From Dyella sp. S184 (GTDB lineage Bacteria > Pseudomonadota > Gammaproteobacteria > Xanthomonadales > Rhodanobacteraceae): a stretch of DNA of 64,000 bases. The stretch is taken from contig NZ_LMUE01000002.1 in NCBI RefSeq assembly GCF_009766065.1, positions 1-64,000 of the forward strand, written 5' to 3'. Under the pieces are notes generated by a model. That model was not told the DNA's origin. It saw only the letters and a list, made by a program, of their open reading frames with translations, and did not search any database. The translations under genes and the position numbers were made by a program. The number at the start of each line of letters is the position of its first letter. The stretch's first letter is position 1. Positions 42,062-50,031 of this stretch are shown here, piece after piece.

Positions 42062-42999
42062 CAGAGCGGCCATTCGTAAAAATCGTGCGCGATGGCGCGC
42101 GCGCCGAAATATTCCTTTTGCGCGATCAGGCCGCTGTTGATAACGCGCCCTTCCTGTTCAGTCGAAATGCCGAAACTGAAATAAGCTCTGGTCGCATAGA
42201 TGCCACCGATCAGTTCTGCAAGCAGAAAACTGAGCGCATCCAGGCGTCGCCCCTGCTCCGATGCAGCCATGTATTGGGTGTGCACGATCCTGCCGAAATC
42301 GTAGACAAGGACGCCCGCCAGCAAAGTGTCGTCATGGCGTGCCTCATGCAACACGATCTGCTCCGGAAAGCGCGCTTGCAGCAGATACAACTCCTGCAGG
42401 CGGTGGGTTGGCAGGGCGTCGTGCTTGCCCAACACATCCAAAAGCAGTGCATGAAAAGCCGCCGGATCGGCGCCGACCTGCAATCGGATACCCGCCTTCC
42501 TTGCCTTGTCGATGGCATGCCTGCGCCCCTGCGTGAAGTGAAATGTTTCCTGCAATGGGATGACCGAGGAAAGGTCGCGTCGCTTCAGCTGCGCTCCCAA
42601 CCGATGCAAGGCATACAAGTCCTCTTCGGCGGGGTAGGCATGAAACACATGCGGCACTGCCTTGTAGACGACACGTCCCACACCAAGCGAGCGATAGTGG
42701 TTGCCGATCTGTTCAAACACGGCCAGCGTCGATTCGGCGCGCAAGGTCTGCGTCGTTATAAGTCCGGCATAGGTAAGACCGCCGTGACTGGTCACCAGGT
42801 TCTCCTGGATGTTTGCAGGGAAAACCGCCACGGTCTGGCCGTTCCGCTCGACGATCAATGACCGGTCGACAAAGCGGTCGGCGTGGTAATCCATGTAACC
42901 GCGCCGATGCAACAGATTGCCGTTACGGGAATGCTCGACCAAAGCATCCCAGGCGTTCGCATCATCCTGGACATAAGGCCTAACCGTGAACATGCGCAT
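42061..42999 (-). CDS. FemAB/GNAT-like acyltransferase
   Basis: The 312-aa protein begins [20 protein letters not shown] and has two GNAT-like halves ([31 protein letters not shown] and [14 protein letters not shown]), as in the FemAB/BioF2-like acetyltransferases found in capsule and O-antigen clusters. It may transfer an acyl or aminoacyl group to the amino sugar. ATG 42999 (or 42993) gives the family N-terminus; it overlaps the beta-propeller gene by 20 bases. Confidence 0.8.
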   Translation of the reverse strand: MRMFTVRPYVQDDANAWDALVEHSRNGNLLHRRGYMDYHADRFVDRSLIVERNGQTVAVFPANIQENLVTSHGGLTYAGLITTQTLRAESTLAVFEQIGNHYRSLGVGRVVYKAVPHVFHAYPAEEDLYALHRLGAQLKRRDLSSVIPLQETFHFTQGRRHAIDKARKAGIRLQVGADPAAFHALLLDVLGKHDALPTHRLQELYLLQARFPEQIVLHEARHDDTLLAGVLVYDFGRIVHTQYMAASEQGRRLDALSFLLAELIGGIYATRAYFSFGISTEQEGRVINSGLIAQKEYFGARAIAHDFYEWPL

Positions 43000-43933
43000 C
43001 ACCGTCGAGGCAGGCGTGACTGGCCTCGGCCACGCCGAATCCATCCACTCCCATATCGTTGCCGTTGTAGAACATCAGTAGTTTGTCGCGCTGCTGGATC
43101 AACGCGGGATAGCAGATGACCCGCGAATCCCAACCACTGTCGGAAAGCGTCATACCAAACGCTTCGTCGCAACGTGCCCATCGGATGCCGTCATCGCTAT
43201 AGGCAACGCCGGGAAAGTATTCGCCGGTGAGGTTCCCCCGCGTGAAGTACATGACGTATTTGCCACCGAACCGGTACACACGCGGTCGGCCGATTCGATA
43301 CTCGTTGCCACGGGGCAGCAGGCAAACCTGATCTTCGCGCGGCATGGACCTCAGATCATCCGTCTCCACGTAGCGAATGTGGTAGCGCGGAAACGACTGA
43401 CCGTCGATGGTCTCCCAATCGTCACCAACTGCATACCACATGCGCCAGCGACCATTTTCATGAATGACCGAATGCACCGCGCCGATGGTGCTGCGACCGT
43501 GCGCACGGTCCAGGACAGGTGTCTCCTGTGTGCGTTCGAAATAATGGCCGCCATCGGTCGAGATGGCCAAGCCGGTAAAGGCCAGAAACTTGGCCTTGGC
43601 CACGCGCTGGAAACCCACATAGAACATGTGCAGGCCGCCTGGCGCATCGACGATATCGCCCAGGATCACGCCGTTGTCGTCAAAGCAGCCGTCCCGGCCG
43701 ATGTCGAGCGCCGGTTCCGTACTGACACGTACGATGATCGCAGGATCGTCTGCCCATAGGTCGACGTAACCTATGCGACTCACACCGTCAGCATCGCGAA
43801 AACCCGCGTACACGCGTATGAGATCATCGTCGATGCGATACGGGGTCGGTGTGAGCGCCGAATGACTCATCCAGCCGCCTACCCCATGCCGCTTGGTTTC
43901 GAACACGAGCCCTTTCTTGCTCCATTTGAACAT
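42980..43933 (-). CDS. Five-bladed beta-propeller protein of the glycosidase superfamily
   Basis: The 317-aa protein looks like the arabinanase/invertase-type propellers: LIRVYAGFRDADGVSRIGYVDL, GLHMFYVGFQRVAKAKFLAF, RWRMWYAVGD, RIGRPRVYRFGGKYVMYF and KLLMFYNGNDMGVDGFGVAE are blade-type strands with the internal spacing expected. There is no signal peptide, so it acts in the cytosol. Such proteins are common in O-antigen loci with no proven activity. A glycosidase or phosphorylase editing role is possible, as is a purely binding role. Confidence 0.8.
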   Translation of the reverse strand: MFKWSKKGLVFETKRHGVGGWMSHSALTPTPYRIDDDLIRVYAGFRDADGVSRIGYVDLWADDPAIIVRVSTEPALDIGRDGCFDDNGVILGDIVDAPGGLHMFYVGFQRVAKAKFLAFTGLAISTDGGHYFERTQETPVLDRAHGRSTIGAVHSVIHENGRWRMWYAVGDDWETIDGQSFPRYHIRYVETDDLRSMPREDQVCLLPRGNEYRIGRPRVYRFGGKYVMYFTRGNLTGEYFPGVAYSDDGIRWARCDEAFGMTLSDSGWDSRVICYPALIQQRDKLLMFYNGNDMGVDGFGVAEASHACLDGDAHVHG

Positions 43934-43940
43934 GCGCCCT

Positions 43941-44606
43941 TCAAAGCCTCACATCGAAGCTGGATTTTCCAGGCACCGCCTTGGCCGGCGAGCCGACGTA
44001 GATCCGTCCCGGCTCGGTATCACGCGTAACGAGCGCACCGGCGCCGACCAGATTGTCGGACGCGACTTTCACGTGATCGTTGAAGGTGGCGTTCACACCG
44101 ATGAAGCTGCTCTCGCCGATCTCGCAATAACCTGAAATGACCGCATGCGAGGCGACGAATACATTGTCACGCACGACCGTGCGATGTCCCACGTGGTTGC
44201 CGCTCCACAAAATGCAGTTGTTGCCGATGCGAACGAAGGGCTGGATGACGTTGCCTTCGAAGATGAAGCTGTTCTCGCCCAGCTCGACATTGCGCCATAC
44301 GAAGGCGTGTGTACTGACATACGTGGCAAACCGGTAGCCCCTACGCCTGGCGTCCTGATAGAAGCGCGCACGCAGACGATTGAGCTGACTGGCCGGAATG
44401 GCCACAAACACCTCGACTTCAGCCGGCGGGTAGTGTGCTTCCAGGGTCTCGTATGCCACCACGGGACGATCGGCCAGCGTCGGTTGTGCGAGATATTCGC
44501 GCTCGACACTGAAGGCCACCACGTCGTAGTCGCTATCGTGTTCGAAGTATTCGCAGGCGATCTGCGCAAACTCGCCAGCTCCGATCAGGACTAGCGGCCT
44601 TGACAT
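43941..44606 (-). CDS. Left-handed beta-helix sugar O/N-acetyltransferase (PglD/FdtC-like)
   Basis: The 221-aa protein has an N-terminal nucleotide-binding half (RPLVLIGAGEFAQIACEYFEHD) and a C-terminal hexapeptide-repeat helix (VELGENSFIFEGNVIQPFVRIG, ISGYCEIGESSFIGVNATF, NLVGAGALVTRDTEPG). The GNHVGHRTVV histidine resembles the catalytic base of PglD-type enzymes. In the operon it is the acetyltransferase needed after the FdtB-like transaminase. ATG 44606 overlaps the isomerase by 16 bases. Confidence 0.9.
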   Translation of the reverse strand: MSRPLVLIGAGEFAQIACEYFEHDSDYDVVAFSVEREYLAQPTLADRPVVAYETLEAHYPPAEVEVFVAIPASQLNRLRARFYQDARRRGYRFATYVSTHAFVWRNVELGENSFIFEGNVIQPFVRIGNNCILWSGNHVGHRTVVRDNVFVASHAVISGYCEIGESSFIGVNATFNDHVKVASDNLVGAGALVTRDTEPGRIYVGSPAKAVPGKSSFDVRL

Positions 44607-45028
44607 GCTGCCATGTCCTCGAAATACATGGCGCCGCTGACTTCGCGCATGAAATCGTCGTAATCGGTGATGTAATCGCTCTGGTCGTACAACTGGTCGG
44701 CCAGCACCATCAACACGCAATCCTCGCTGAAGTCGTACAGCTCGCGCCACACCATTCGGCCTAGCATCAGTCCATGCGAGGGATCGTCGAGCACAACCTC
44801 TACAGGTCCGCTGCCATCGTCCAGCAGAAAGGTGACGGAGCCTCGCACCGCTATCGCCAGTTGATGGAGATGACGATGCGCGTGCCGCCCCCGATGCACG
44901 TCGTTCTGCGTGGCGAAGATGTAATACACGCGCCGGATCACGAAGGGCACGTTCCGATCCTCCTCCAATGCGATGAGCATGCCGCCGTTGTCACCATGCT
45001 TCTGCAACTGGATTCGCTCGATTTCCAT
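44591..45028 (-). CDS. FdtA-like dTDP-4-oxo-6-deoxyhexose 3,4-ketoisomerase
   Basis: The 145-aa cupin begins MEIERIQLQKHGDNGGMLIA and has DVHRGRHAHRHLHQ, the His-rich active site of the FdtA/QdtA family, then SVTFLLDDGSGPVEVVLDDP and VWRELYDFSEDCVLMVLADQLYD. Length matches the family. It would convert dTDP-4-oxo-6-deoxyglucose to the 3-oxo sugar for the transaminase. It is the first gene of the P5 operon, about 38 nt after the predicted start of transcription. Confidence 0.92.
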   Translation of the reverse strand: MEIERIQLQKHGDNGGMLIALEEDRNVPFVIRRVYYIFATQNDVHRGRHAHRHLHQLAIAVRGSVTFLLDDGSGPVEVVLDDPSHGLMLGRMVWRELYDFSEDCVLMVLADQLYDQSDYITDYDDFMREVSGAMYFEDMAACQGR

Positions 45029-45073
45029 GTTTTTGGGCCAGACCGTGAATTTTGAGATGACCAACCAACTCAC

Positions 45074-45103
45074 TTGAGTGCCGCGTAGCTGGCGAAAGGT
45101 TGC
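45074..45103 (-). promoter_or_regulatory. ECF-type promoter P5 (Fdt-Wzx-Wzy-Wzz operon)
   Basis: On the minus strand: GCAACC (45103-45098), 16-bp spacer, GCACTCAA (45081-45074). It is 46 bp before the FdtA-like start. Confidence 0.75.
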
Positions 45104-45187
45104 CTCGGCATCAGCGACGGAAAAGTAGCGACTTCGCTTCGAGTGATGGCTTGATCTGTCTATGCGCGAGCAAGGGAGTGACTGGAT

Positions 45188-45217
45188 GCAACCTTTCATC
45201 GCACCGCAAGCACTCAC
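45188..45217 (+). promoter_or_regulatory. ECF-type promoter P6 (cytochrome operon)
   Basis: GCAACC (45188-45193), 16-bp spacer, GCACTCAC (45210-45217). It reads toward the cytochrome b561 gene. Confidence 0.75.
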
Positions 45218-45377
45218 GTCCACCAAGGTCACTCTCGACCTGTGCATGGGCCGCCCTTTCGACGGTGAAGCCGGCCATAGGACATACACAGGAATCGGTT
45301 CGACGACGGCAACGGGCAAAGGCAGTTCTGGGACGCGAATGGAGAACAAAACTCTGTCAAAAGGAAGCAGCGACGTG

Positions 45378-45971
45378 ATGTCCATACCTGGCGCCGAAGG
45401 CGATCCGGGACGTTTGCTCGACGAGCCTATTGAAGAAATTGCACCGGAGCGCTCCAGGGCGTTGGTAGTCCTGCACTGGCTTACCGTACTTTTTCTGTTC
45501 ATCGCTGCGGCGCTAATCCTGATCCGTTCTGAAGTCTCCGGGCGAGCCCTCAAAATGTGGCTACTCGAGGGACACCGTCATTTCGGACTTTTCGTGCTGG
45601 TGCTTTTCTTTGTCCGTGTTGCCCTTCGCTTCCGATTCGGTAAGTTGCCCTCGGACAACGGTTCGTCGCGGCTAGTTCGACTACTTGCGGGGCTGACCCA
45701 CGTCGCCTTGTACGCGTTGCTGCTTGCTCAGCCTTTGCTCGGCTGGGCACTCAGCGATGCGCAAGGCCGACCAGTGCATCTATTCGGATTGACCTTGCCT
45801 GCCCTCGTTGGCGCTGATGAGGATGTCGCCGATGCCTTGCAGGTATGGCATCAGGATGCCGCGTGGCTATTGCTTGGATTGATCTCACTGCATATCGCCG
45901 CTGCACTCTGGCACCACTTCGTCCTTCGCGACGGCGTGCTGCGGATGATGTTGCCGCAACGTCGCCATTGA
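45378..45971 (+). CDS. Cytochrome b561-type inner-membrane dihaem cytochrome
   Basis: The 197-aa protein has four membrane helices and histidines in the expected places: VLHWLTVLF, EGHRHFGLF, LTHVALYALL and SLHIAAALWHHF. These fit the bis-His ligands of Ni-Fe hydrogenase-type and YodB-like cytochromes b561. It could pass electrons between the quinone pool and the cytochrome c encoded downstream. The start at 45378 follows AAGGAAG at 10 bp. First gene of the P6 operon. Confidence 0.88.
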   Translation: MSIPGAEGDPGRLLDEPIEEIAPERSRALVVLHWLTVLFLFIAAALILIRSEVSGRALKMWLLEGHRHFGLFVLVLFFVRVALRFRFGKLPSDNGSSRLVRLLAGLTHVALYALLLAQPLLGWALSDAQGRPVHLFGLTLPALVGADEDVADALQVWHQDAAWLLLGLISLHIAAALWHHFVLRDGVLRMMLPQRRH

Positions 45972-46023
45972 TCGGCGCATGGCATTCCACTCACTACCGC
46001 ACCAGTCCCAACAAGGAGACTTC

Positions 46024-47397
46024 ATGTCGTCTTTTTTCAGTCGATGCGTGAGGTACCGTCCCGGGATCCTGGCGTTGTGCTACAGCTTTGCGACGCTGTT
46101 GATGTTCGCCAGCACCACCGTCCATGCGATCCCGGCGTATGCCCGACAGACCGGTTCCGCTTGTGCAGACTGTCACGCCGGCGCGTATGGCGGAGGGGGC
46201 AATGGACCGAATCTGACGCCTTACGGTATGCGCTTCAAGCTCAACGGCTACACCGATACAGACGACAATGGCAAAAAGATTCCCGTGGCCGGTCAGCTGA
46301 CGGAAACACATGACGCGCCAGCCCGTGGCAAGAGCTCCACCGACCTTACCGAAGCGGACCTCTACCTGGCCGGCCGCCTTACCGATCAGATCGGCGGCTA
46401 CGTCAAAGTCGAAGCCAATTACGCCGGTAACGACACCTATAAAACCCAGCTCAGCAATATCGATCTGCGCTTTGTCGCCAAGGACCTCAAGCTCAACGGC
46501 AAGGACCTGACAATGGGAGTAAGCGTCAACAACAGTCCAGGCTTCGACGACCCCATCGCCGTGCTGCCCGCGGCGGTAAATCTCGGACCGCCTGGTGGGC
46601 AAGGCCCCACCGGCACCTTCCTCAACGAGTCCAGCGCCAATTCACCGGCCGATCGCGTCATCGGCGCCACCGTCTACGGTCTGTACGACAAGGACTGGTA
46701 CGGCGAAGTCGGTACCTACAATTCGCTGCCTACCTCCACGCAGGATCACCTAGGTTATTCCATCTCGGGCGATCCGGGAAAGATCAGCGACACAGGATAT
46801 TTCCGTTTCGCGTACATGAAAGATCTCAAGCGCCAGTTCTTCTCGGCAGGCATCGTAGGATTGACGACCAGACGCCAGCTGCCGCGCACCGGTCCAGCGG
46901 ACGATCTCACCGACCTGGGCTACGACCTGACTTACCAGTTCCTGGGTAATCGCGAAAACATCGTGCAGGTCAGCTATGTGAACATTCTTGAAAAGCGCAA
47001 GTACGGCAGCACACCGGTAAGTCCGGTCGACCCCAGCCTCGTCGCTCTGCCACGCGGCGCACTGCACGACGAGAACCTCAGCCTCACCTACACCTTCAAG
47101 CAGAGCTATGGCGTGCAGCTTGCGCATCTGCAAAGCAATGGAACACGCGATGCGGTTCGATTCGGGCCGTATGGCAAGCCCGATACCACTGCCAATCTCT
47201 TTACCGTGTTCTGGGCGCCTTTCGGCAAGGAGGACTCTTTCACTTCTATCGCGAACTTGAAGCTCGCCGCCACCTGGTTCCGCTTCACACGGTTCAACGG
47301 CGTGACCGACAACATTTTCGGTGTTCCGTTGGGTGTTGCTACAACCAAGCCCGGCGACCTCAACGCGTTCCTGGTTACGGCAAGTGTGGCCTTCTAA
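46024..47397 (+). CDS. Cyc2-like fused monohaem cytochrome c-porin
   Basis: The 457-aa protein has a signal peptide (cleavage after VHA, near 35) and then IPAYARQTGSACADCHAG with a single CxxCH (Cys47-His51). LTPYGMRFKLNGYT follows. This order and wording match the N-terminus of Cyc2-type outer-membrane iron oxidases, in which a small haem domain plugs a 16-strand barrel. The remaining 380 residues alternate as outer-membrane beta strands and end in Phe (VTASVAF). A long Gly-rich insert lies after the haem site (GAYGGGGNGPN). AAGGAG precedes the start. Fe(II) oxidation or another outer-surface electron exchange is plausible, not shown. Confidence 0.78.
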   Translation: MSSFFSRCVRYRPGILALCYSFATLLMFASTTVHAIPAYARQTGSACADCHAGAYGGGGNGPNLTPYGMRFKLNGYTDTDDNGKKIPVAGQLTETHDAPARGKSSTDLTEADLYLAGRLTDQIGGYVKVEANYAGNDTYKTQLSNIDLRFVAKDLKLNGKDLTMGVSVNNSPGFDDPIAVLPAAVNLGPPGGQGPTGTFLNESSANSPADRVIGATVYGLYDKDWYGEVGTYNSLPTSTQDHLGYSISGDPGKISDTGYFRFAYMKDLKRQFFSAGIVGLTTRRQLPRTGPADDLTDLGYDLTYQFLGNRENIVQVSYVNILEKRKYGSTPVSPVDPSLVALPRGALHDENLSLTYTFKQSYGVQLAHLQSNGTRDAVRFGPYGKPDTTANLFTVFWAPFGKEDSFTSIANLKLAATWFRFTRFNGVTDNIFGVPLGVATTKPGDLNAFLVTASVAF

Positions 47398-47420
47398 AAA
47401 TACGCATAGGAAATCAGAAC

Positions 47421-47810
47421 GTGCCAAAGTTATTTTTGGGCCTCTCAGCCGCAGCACTCGTTTTAGGCTGCGCGCTGGCCTCCCGCTTTGCCCATGCCGC
47501 CGATGCCACCGTAGGGGCCGACGTCTTCAAGTCAGAGTGCGCCGAGTGTCACAGCCCCAAGGAGGGTCGCAATAAAAAAGGGCCCAGTCTTTTCGGCATT
47601 GTGGGGCGCAAGGCGGCGTCGTTGCCTGACTACAAATATTCAGACGCCCTGCGCGGACGAACCGATTGGGTATGGACGCCGGAGAAGCTGCATGGCTACT
47701 TGTCGCAGCCCGCGAAACAAACCAATCCCGGCACCAAAATGAAATACGATGGCCTAACTGATGCCAAGGACCTGGACGATCTCATTTCATATCTTGGTAC
47801 GCTGCACTGA
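47421..47810 (+). CDS. Class I cytochrome c (c2-like)
   Basis: The 129-aa protein has a signal peptide (to about residue 26; a Cys at 17 in VLGC could alternatively be a lipobox), CAECH at residues 40-44 and a Met ligand in PGTKMKYDGL. GPSLFGIVGRKAAS and LDDLISYLGTLH complete the cytochrome c fold of the c2/c550 type. GTG start with AGGA upstream. It follows the Cyc2-like gene by 23 bp. A periplasmic carrier between the outer-membrane cytochrome and the inner membrane is the natural role. Confidence 0.92.
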   Translation: MPKLFLGLSAAALVLGCALASRFAHAADATVGADVFKSECAECHSPKEGRNKKGPSLFGIVGRKAASLPDYKYSDALRGRTDWVWTPEKLHGYLSQPAKQTNPGTKMKYDGLTDAKDLDDLISYLGTLH

Positions 47811-47901
47811 TGATCTTGCCGGCCCCCGTCGATCAATCTGCGGGTATGGATACCGGTCGGGCCTGCACTGATCATTTGGATAATGAACCGATGATTTGCC
47901 C

Positions 47902-48738
47902 ATGATGGACTATCGATTCCCGTGCGCAGCGCTCTGTTTACACGATCGTCGTGTCCGCTCCCAACACACTCATGGCGTCACTCGACGTGACTCAGTCATC
48001 CGTGCGTGTCTTGGTTTCACCTTGCTCGCCGTTGGCAGCTGCCTTCCTCAGGCGCTGCATGCCCAATCGGCAACGTTCAACGGAACCACAGCACTCAGCT
48101 CGGAGTTGATCGACCGCGGTCAGGCGATTACCGGCAACACCCCAATCCTGCAGGGAGCTGCGTCCTGGACTTATCCAGCGGGCTGGTCGCTGGGCCTGTC
48201 GGCAAGCACGGAAGTGCGCTCACCCGGTCGTATTGTAGAAGCGCTCGCCCAAGCGTCTCGTTTTTGGTCGCTTTCCGACGACTGGCAGATGCAGGTGAGC
48301 GGGCTTTACTACAGATATCCCAGCCACACCCATTCAAAAGCCTATGATCGCGCTGAAACGGGCGTCAGCTGGACTTATCGGGACGTGCTGACCTTTGGCG
48401 TGTCGGCCATCTATGTGATCGGCGCCCAAAATTCGCAGCCACGCGGCGCCGCCGATCTGAGTTTCCACTGGCCATTGGTGTGGCATTTTTCACTTTCCGC
48501 GGGGGCGGGCGTGGCCCAACCGATCATTGCGCCCTACACCTCCTACCACTACGGTCAGGCCGCCCCCCATGGTTATGACCGTACAGGATTGTACGGCTAC
48601 GGCCATGCGGGGTTACTGTGGGCCAATGGGCCCTGGCAGATAGAGGTGGACCGGATCATGGCCGACGGCACAACACAGCGACAATGGGCCAGCCTGGGCG
48701 CCTCCCCCTGGGTCGCAACGATTTCGTGGTCCTTTTGA
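47902..48738 (+). CDS. TorF-like (Gcw_chp) putative outer-membrane protein
   Basis: The 278-aa protein has an unusually long N-terminus before a hydrophobic signal segment (VIRACLGFTLLAVGSCLPQALHAQ), then FNGTTALSSELIDRGQAITGNTPILQGAASW, the opening of the Gcw_chp/TorF putative porin family. Aromatic beta strands continue to a C-terminal Phe (WVATISWSF). It could be a channel for small solutes or a structural barrel. Start uncertain: ATG 47902 or 47905, or later for a shorter signal peptide. Last gene before the sigma operon. Confidence 0.75.
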   Translation: MMDYRFPCAALCLHDRRVRSQHTHGVTRRDSVIRACLGFTLLAVGSCLPQALHAQSATFNGTTALSSELIDRGQAITGNTPILQGAASWTYPAGWSLGLSASTEVRSPGRIVEALAQASRFWSLSDDWQMQVSGLYYRYPSHTHSKAYDRAETGVSWTYRDVLTFGVSAIYVIGAQNSQPRGAADLSFHWPLVWHFSLSAGAGVAQPIIAPYTSYHYGQAAPHGYDRTGLYGYGHAGLLWANGPWQIEVDRIMADGTTQRQWASLGASPWVATISWSF

Positions 48739-48745
48739 CCTGGAA

Positions 48746-48775
48746 GCAACCTTTTTGCGCTGAAACGGTACTTAC
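48746..48775 (+). promoter_or_regulatory. ECF-type promoter P7 (sigma factor operon, autoregulatory)
   Basis: GCAACC (48746-48751), 16-bp spacer, GTACTTAC (48768-48775), 39 bp before the sigma gene ATG. Nearly the same 30 bases form P2. Confidence 0.75.
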
Positions 48776-48814
48776 GCAGTGAACTCCCCGTAACCCGCCG
48801 GCTTCACCGGAACC

Positions 48815-49399
48815 ATGAACGACGACGATATCAACCCTGACGTCACTGACCGCATGCTGTTGCAACGCATGTCGACGGGTGATCGTACCGCTCTTTCGGT
48901 GCTATATCGCGGCTATCACGGAAGATTGTGCCGTTTCCTGTCCCGGCTGACACGACGCCCGGATATCATCGAAGAAGTCATCAACGACTGCTTCTGGATT
49001 GCCTGGCAAAAAGCGGGCACCTTCCATGGTGACTCCCGTGTTTCTACGTGGCTCATGGGTATTGCCTACCGCTGCGGACTGAAGGCATTGCGGCAACACG
49101 GTGACGAACCGGTCGAAGACGACAACTTGCCGGAACAACGCACTGCCGCCCATGATCTGGATGAAGATCGCGAGTTGCGCGACTGGTTAAGCAAGGGACT
49201 CGATCACCTGTCCGTGGATCAACGGGCGGTGATCGAGCTCGTCTATGGGGTGGGCCATACTCTGGACGATGTCGCCGTTATCATGCAGTGCCCCGTCGGC
49301 ACGGTGAAGGCACGCCTGTTCCACGCGCGAGTCAAGTTGCGCAACGTGCTCCCTGCCTTGGCTGGAGATTCGCCCAAACTAAAGGAGAACGTGCCATGA
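48815..49399 (+). CDS. ECF-type RNA polymerase sigma factor
   Basis: The 194-aa protein has sigma region 2 (LYRGYHGRLCRFLSRLTRRPDIIEEVINDCFWIAWQKAGTF with FHGDSRVSTWLMGIAYRCGL) and region 4 (LDHLSVDQRAVIELVYGVGHTLDDVAVIMQCPVGTVKARLFHAR), with no regions 1 or 3, as in ECF sigma factors. It overlaps the anti-sigma gene (ATGA). P7 lies just upstream and the same motif stands before six other operons, so this is the likely master of that regulon. Classification into an ECF group would require alignment. Confidence 0.95.
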   Translation: MNDDDINPDVTDRMLLQRMSTGDRTALSVLYRGYHGRLCRFLSRLTRRPDIIEEVINDCFWIAWQKAGTFHGDSRVSTWLMGIAYRCGLKALRQHGDEPVEDDNLPEQRTAAHDLDEDRELRDWLSKGLDHLSVDQRAVIELVYGVGHTLDDVAVIMQCPVGTVKARLFHARVKLRNVLPALAGDSPKLKENVP

Positions 49400-50031
49400 C
49401 GTTCCCGAAGAATTCTTCAGGTAGGGACTGCGTCCGCGCCTGGGACACGATGCCCTGGGTACTTCAGAACAGTGCCACGCAGGAACAAGGCGAGTGGCTG
49501 AAAGATCACTTGGCGCATTGCGAATCGTGCTCCGCTGAATTCGCACAGCAAAATCGCTTGCAGCGTGCGCTATCTCTGCCTGTGGATATGCCGCTCGACG
49601 CGAATGCCGGTTTGAAGCGCTTTCTGGGTCGTCTCGATACGGCTGATGCACAGGACGAATCGTTCCGCATGCGATCGGGAAGCTGGTTGAGCCGGGCATT
49701 GGTCGCCGTGGTACTGATCCAGGCTTTGGGCATCGGTACACTGGGCTTGAAGTTGTGGTCCACGGGTAACAGTCCGGCGTATAGGACACTCAGTCAGGTG
49801 CCTGTGCCTGTAGCCCCGGGTGCGATCCGGATCGTACCCGACGCAGACATGACGCTGGCCAACTGGAACGCGTTGCTGCATTCCCTCCGATTGCAGGTAG
49901 TGGGCGGCCCCAACGATGTGGGCGCCTATACCGTCGCACCCATGGGTTCCGCATCGACGACCCATACGCTGCAACAACTGCGTGCAACACAAGGCATCCG
50001 CATGGCAGAGCCCGTCGCCGTCACTCCATGA
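49396..50031 (+). CDS. Membrane anti-sigma factor with zinc-finger and protease-propeptide-like domain
   Basis: The 211-aa protein has an N-terminal anti-sigma zinc-finger (HLAHCESC near residue 42), one membrane helix (about 98-118) and a periplasmic C-terminus of about 85 residues. That C-terminus (LRLQVVGGPNDVGAYTVAPM, then LQQLRATQGIRMAEPV) has the beta-alpha-beta pattern and AEP ending of S8 peptidase propeptides, and resembles the propeptide of the very next gene. Binding the sigma factor until a periplasmic signal arrives is the family role. It overlaps the sigma gene by 4 bases and the protease gene by 4 (ATGA). Confidence 0.88.
   Translation: MTFPKNSSGRDCVRAWDTMPWVLQNSATQEQGEWLKDHLAHCESCSAEFAQQNRLQRALSLPVDMPLDANAGLKRFLGRLDTADAQDESFRMRSGSWLSRALVAVVLIQALGIGTLGLKLWSTGNSPAYRTLSQVPVPVAPGAIRIVPDADMTLANWNALLHSLRLQVVGGPNDVGAYTVAPMGSASTTHTLQQLRATQGIRMAEPVAVTP

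Larger units (their letters stand above)
45029..45377. other. Divergent control region between the Fdt operon and the cytochrome operon
   Basis: Gene-free. It contains the minus-strand promoter P5 (45074-45103) and the plus-strand promoter P6 (45188-45217), back to back, 84 bp apart. The leader of the cytochrome operon is about 155 nt and holds an open frame in phase with the cytochrome gene. The ATGs at 45162 and 45339 are less likely starts than 45378, which has AAGGAAG in front. Confidence 0.65.
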
